Assembly: GCA_036583965.1 (NCBI GenBank)
Contig: JAZBQD010000018.1
Coordinates: 70,325,742 to 70,389,741 of the forward strand
DNA: 64,000 bases
Reading direction: 5' to 3'
Source: Prunella strophiata
Taxonomy: Eukaryota; Chordata; Aves; Passeriformes; Prunellidae
Shown here: positions 60,405 to 64,000 of the stretch, piece after piece
Layout: every line of letters starts with the position of its first letter
How positions within the stretch are numbered: position 1 is the stretch's first letter
Position numbers and translations under genes: made by a program
Notes under the pieces: model-generated
The model's input: only the letters and a program-made list of their open reading frames with translations
What the model was told of the DNA's origin: nothing
Databases searched by the model: none

Positions 60405-60620
60405 TTCACTGAGGATTAGGAAGACTTTCTTCACAGAAAGGTTGGTCAGGCGTTGGCAGGGGCTGCCCAGGGAGGTTTGATCCCTGGATGTCCAAGGAAC
60501 AGCTGGATGTGGCACTCGGTGCCCTGGGCTGGGGACAAGGTGGGGGTCAGTCACAGGATGGATTCAGTGACCTTGGAGGTCTTTTCCAACCTCAGTGATC
60601 CTGTGATTCTGTGATTCAGA
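60405..60620 (+). mobile_element. CR1 LINE 3' fragment with full octamer tail
   Basis: GAGGATTAGGAAGACTTTCT TCACAGAAAGG, GGCTGCCCAGGGAGGTTTGA, GGATGTGGCACTCGGTGCCC and CCTTGGAGGTCTTTTCCAAC, ending in GATCCTGTGATTCTGTGATTC. Confidence 0.92.
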
Positions 60621-63600
60621 GCAGAAACTCTGCAACAGCCCTGCTGACCACTGGCAGGGCCAGGGCCTCCCCAGGACGTTTGTGTGTCCAGAAGAGGAAG
60701 CAGAGCTACCCAGTCTCACCAGCTCATGAAACTTGCCTTTGATCTCACACTTTATACACCACTGACTTCACTGCAGAACTGACACCATCAAAAATAAGAT
60801 CAAAGCCTGCTCCTTGTGCACTAGAGGCATCTGTGATGTCAGCAAACACCCAGAGTCTCCAAGCTGAGCTCTGTGGAATTTCTGTGGTTTGAAAGCAGTG
60901 TAACTGTGATTAAAACCTTGTCCTTACATTAATTCATATTTCACAGGCCTTTTCTGGGATGTTTCACATTGTGGGTCTGCTGGGGAAATTCCAGCTGCAC
61001 GTTCTGGATTCATGATCTCTGATCCTGTCATCTGTTCATTCTCTTGTCCCTCGTGGCTGCACAGACAGGGAGAAGCAGCGTGGCTTCCCCCAGGCTGGTG
61101 TAAATCAGTGTAACATCAGAACAGTCTGAGTCAGCCTGTCTGCACTCAGCTGTGCCAGCTTTCATTTCATGGAGTGGGGGTTTCTCTGTGGAGAATGGCA
61201 TTGCAGCAGGCTGGGAATGTGCAGCACAAGTGTAGTACAGAATTCCCAGCTCACAAAAGCAGACCAGAGAGGGACAGCCTGGAGGGGGTGGATGGACAGG
61301 GATGCTGCTGGCCCATGCTTCAGAGCCAGAGGACAATGGAGTTTGTGACCAGCATCTGTTTGTGATGCAATCCCAAATGCAGTTTGTGACTGCCAGGGGA
61401 ACTGTGTGGTTCAGTACCTGGCCCCCAACCATCTGCCCAGACTTGTGGTAGATGTGGGAGGCTTGAGGATGCTTGCTGAACTCAGGGGAACTTCTCAGGT
61501 CAGATTTCAACCCACCTCCATGGTGTTTCCATGAAATCTGTCTCTGAAAATGCCCCATGAGAGCTCAAAGGAAACTGGAATTGGGTGCAGGATGAAATAA
61601 GCACTTCAGAGGGGATGTGGCCATTAGTGGTACAGAGGCACCTTGAAAGAGAGGGGATTCAGCTCCAGGAAACAAAGTTAGGCTGAAATTATCAAAATCC
61701 CTCCAGGATTTAGGAATTTCTTCTGTATTTAATCACACACTTGTGAATTGGCTTCTTGCTCAGCACTGGAGGCTCCCTGTGTCCGTGGGCACCATCAGTG
61801 ACCCTGACTTTGGGATCTGCTCCCAGGCACAGCCGTGCCATGAGCAAATGCCTTTGGCCAGCTGAATCAGCCATGCACAGACACTGCTGTTCTGTGCCTG
61901 CTCCCAGCTCTGCAGGGCTCCAGCTTCACTCCAAAACCAACAGAAATAAACACCTTGTGACTGTCTCCTACTTGGCAGAACACCCAGGGTCCCGCAGCTG
62001 TGCCAGCATCTCCAAACTCCCCTCCCAGCTGGAGAAGCCAAGGCATGGAGTGGCTGAGCAGTTCCCATTGCTGGAAGCAAGGCCAGGAGCCCTCACCCGA
62101 GGTGCATCCCTGCAGGCACACATCCCAAAGCAGGCTGAGAGTCCTCCCCTGACAACGTGGGGCTCACTGCTGGCCCCCGTGTGCTCTGCAGGTGCAGAGG
62201 GCTCAGGAAGGGAGGAGGTTCAGCAAGGCAGGAGGAGATGCCTGTGCCCCTCTCTGAGGCAGCTTGAGAAGTGTTTAGTGTTTATTTTGTGTTTATTCTG
62301 CATTCCTGAGGACGGTGGAGGTCAGCACAGGTACATTACACCCACCAGTACCTTGTGAGGGAGGATGGTGTGATGTTATCAGGGAAGGTTGAGGCAGGAA
62401 AGCCAAGCAGTCAGAAGACAGGTGGTGACAGATCCAAGGCTGTCTGAGCCGTGTAATTCCGTTCCCCCCGTGTGTTTCCATTCTGATATGGTCTTTAACT
62501 GCATGATTAAAAATATTGATACTCTTCTTGGACAAGATAAAAATCTGTAGTGTGGAGGTATTGAATAACTGAAGACACAAATCCTCATCTGTGGTAGACA
62601 AGCGAGGCAGATGCTGTGAGCATTTTCTGTGGCTGAATGCAGGCTCTGGGTTCCCAGGATGGGAGGAAAACACAATCCCTCCTGACAGAATGGTGATATT
62701 TCAGCAGAGAGAGGAGGCAGGGGCCATGGCAGACAGGCAGGGCTGATGATTTGCTGAGATGTTGTGTGCAGTACTCACAGAATTTTTTTTTTTAGGTTTT
62801 TTTAGGGTACTCAAACCCTACATGGGCACACAGATGAAAGCTCCACACTGGAGCAAACCAGCAGAGCTGAGGTGGATGTCAAAAAAAGTGGGGACAGGCA
62901 CCCACCCCATGCCTGGGAGGGCAGACCTTGAGCCACTGGATCAGTGGATTGAAGGACTACAGAAATTGTCTAGAATTCTGCAAAGACCTCCCAGGGACAG
63001 AGGTTTTAAGGAGTTAGGTTGCTGCAGAAGGAAGATGAGTGATTCTGTTACCACAGGGTTTCCAAGAATTTAATCCTCACAGGAAAGCAGCAAAAAGAGG
63101 TGGGGGAAGAATTTGGGCCAGTTACAACCAAAGGAGCCAAAGAAAGCAGTTTTTGGCAAGAGGGGTGATTAACCTTTGGAAGCAAACTTCCTGGGATGAT
63201 AACAGACTTGTTTCTGTCTTGAGGTTTACTTGTCAATGAGCTCTTCTCTGGAAAACAGACTAGGGCCAAAGACAAGTTACTGGGGCCATGACCACCGTGA
63301 GTGGATGTAATACTCCTTTGGGCTGAGAGGGAGGGTCAGCTCTGCCTCAGCCCGTGCTCTGCTGTCTCAGGGCCCTGCCTGGCCCCACTGCAGACCCCAC
63401 TGGGCTGCATCAGCTGGTGCTGGGCTCAGCAGAGCCAGTGCAGCATGTCCTGCTGCAGTGCAGGTCCTGCAGGGCCAGGCCAGGGCTCCAGACCTTCACC
63501 CTCTTCCACCCACGGGTGGTTTTTGTCCCAAGTGACCTTTCACTGACCTACTTCCAGCCTCTGTTCTAGACCATTAGCTCTGTTCTGATCAGTGAGCACA

Positions 63601-63924
63601 TCCAGCCTCTGTTCATCCTTCATTCCTACAATCCCTGTGTCCACCCTCACTTGTAGCCTCTCCTTTACACCTTTCCTCCATACACCTGCTAGTAATTCAG
63701 CAGAGACCCCACAAGCCAGGGAGCCTGCACTCAGCCCCATCTGAAAGGGCCCATGCTGCAGACCCAGCACTGGCCCCTCTGGGGTCACACAGCTCTCCAT
63801 GGGTGGCTCTGCTGCAGTCAGGCTCATCACATTCCCTCCTGGCTGACATCTCCTCCTCGTGGTTTCTGTCTTTTCAAACGGCTGCAGCAATCTTTGGTGC
63901 CCAGGGACAGGACCAGGGAATGCT
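60621..63924. other. Unique sequence, no gene supported
   Basis: A T-rich run lies at about 62786-62806. Frames of 100-200 codons on both strands lack domains, splice pairs or composition bias. Nothing recognised. Confidence 0.4.
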
Positions 63925-64000
63925 GGGCAGGTTTAGGTTGGATCTCAGGGAAGTTCTTTGCCCAGAGGGTGCTGGCACTGCCCAGGGAATGGGCACAGCC
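63925..64000 (+). mobile_element. CR1 LINE fragment cut by window end
   Basis: GGTTTAGGTTGGATCTCAGG GAAGTTCTTTGCCCAGAGGG and TGCTGGCACTGCCCAGGGAA. It is the start of a CR1 3' region in the subfamily of 6258-6552. Confidence 0.8.

Noticed and set aside
63540..63890. Minus-strand frame of 116 codons
   Set aside because: It has a protein-like composition, but I recognise no family, promoter or splice context.

Overview
This is vertebrate nuclear DNA, almost certainly from a bird. The main evidence is about 25 pieces of CR1, the dominant avian LINE. They are truncated at the 5' end and carry the family's characteristic 3' end (a Gly/Ala-rich-looking GCCCAGAGCAGCTGTGGCTGCCCC block, a CATGGCAGGG box, and a tail of ATTCTGTG-like octamers). 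Gene density is low, GC content is high, and minisatellites are very abundant. Together these suggest a microchromosome or subtelomeric segment. No bacterial-style genes, operons, CRISPR arrays, tRNAs or rRNAs were seen. I could not determine the species.

Layout. 1-6.1 kb: a CR1 piece, then three abutting tandem arrays (17-bp, 19-bp and 5-bp units). 6.2-10 kb: a CR1 piece, an 11-bp minisatellite between short CAG runs, then an uninterrupted (CAG)666 tract (7834-9831). 10-17 kb: ordinary unique DNA with CR1 pieces and a CCCAT microsatellite. 17.0-18.2 kb: a nested pyrimidine/purine composite array. 18.3-25 kb: CR1 pieces, an LTR-like or TATA-containing block, and 28-bp and 31-bp minisatellites. 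25.0-25.9 kb: a CR1 copy with an internal 30-bp minisatellite. 29.1-31.2 kb: a 20-23-bp minisatellite. 33.4-35.1 kb: a polypurine GAGAGGG array. 35.1-36.5 kb: a CpG island holding the only gene feature I can support, a first coding exon with a signal-peptide-like start and a phase-1 splice donor (35609-35648, + strand). 36.5-38.4 kb: about 89 nearly identical 22-bp repeats inside what would be intron 1. 38.7-52.5 kb: mostly unique DNA with CR1 pieces and a 500-N gap (47038-47537). 52.5-53.6 kb: a GGAT-type array. 53.6-64 kb: unique DNA with CR1 pieces, a 31-bp array and an AT palindrome.

About a quarter of the window (roughly 17 kb) is tandem repeat. The very long open reading frames here are repeat translations, because units without stop codons stay open in several frames. 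They should not be annotated as proteins. No operon-like or pathway-level relationship between genes can be described, because only one exon of one unidentified gene is visible. CR1 boundaries were read by eye and are approximate to tens of bases.
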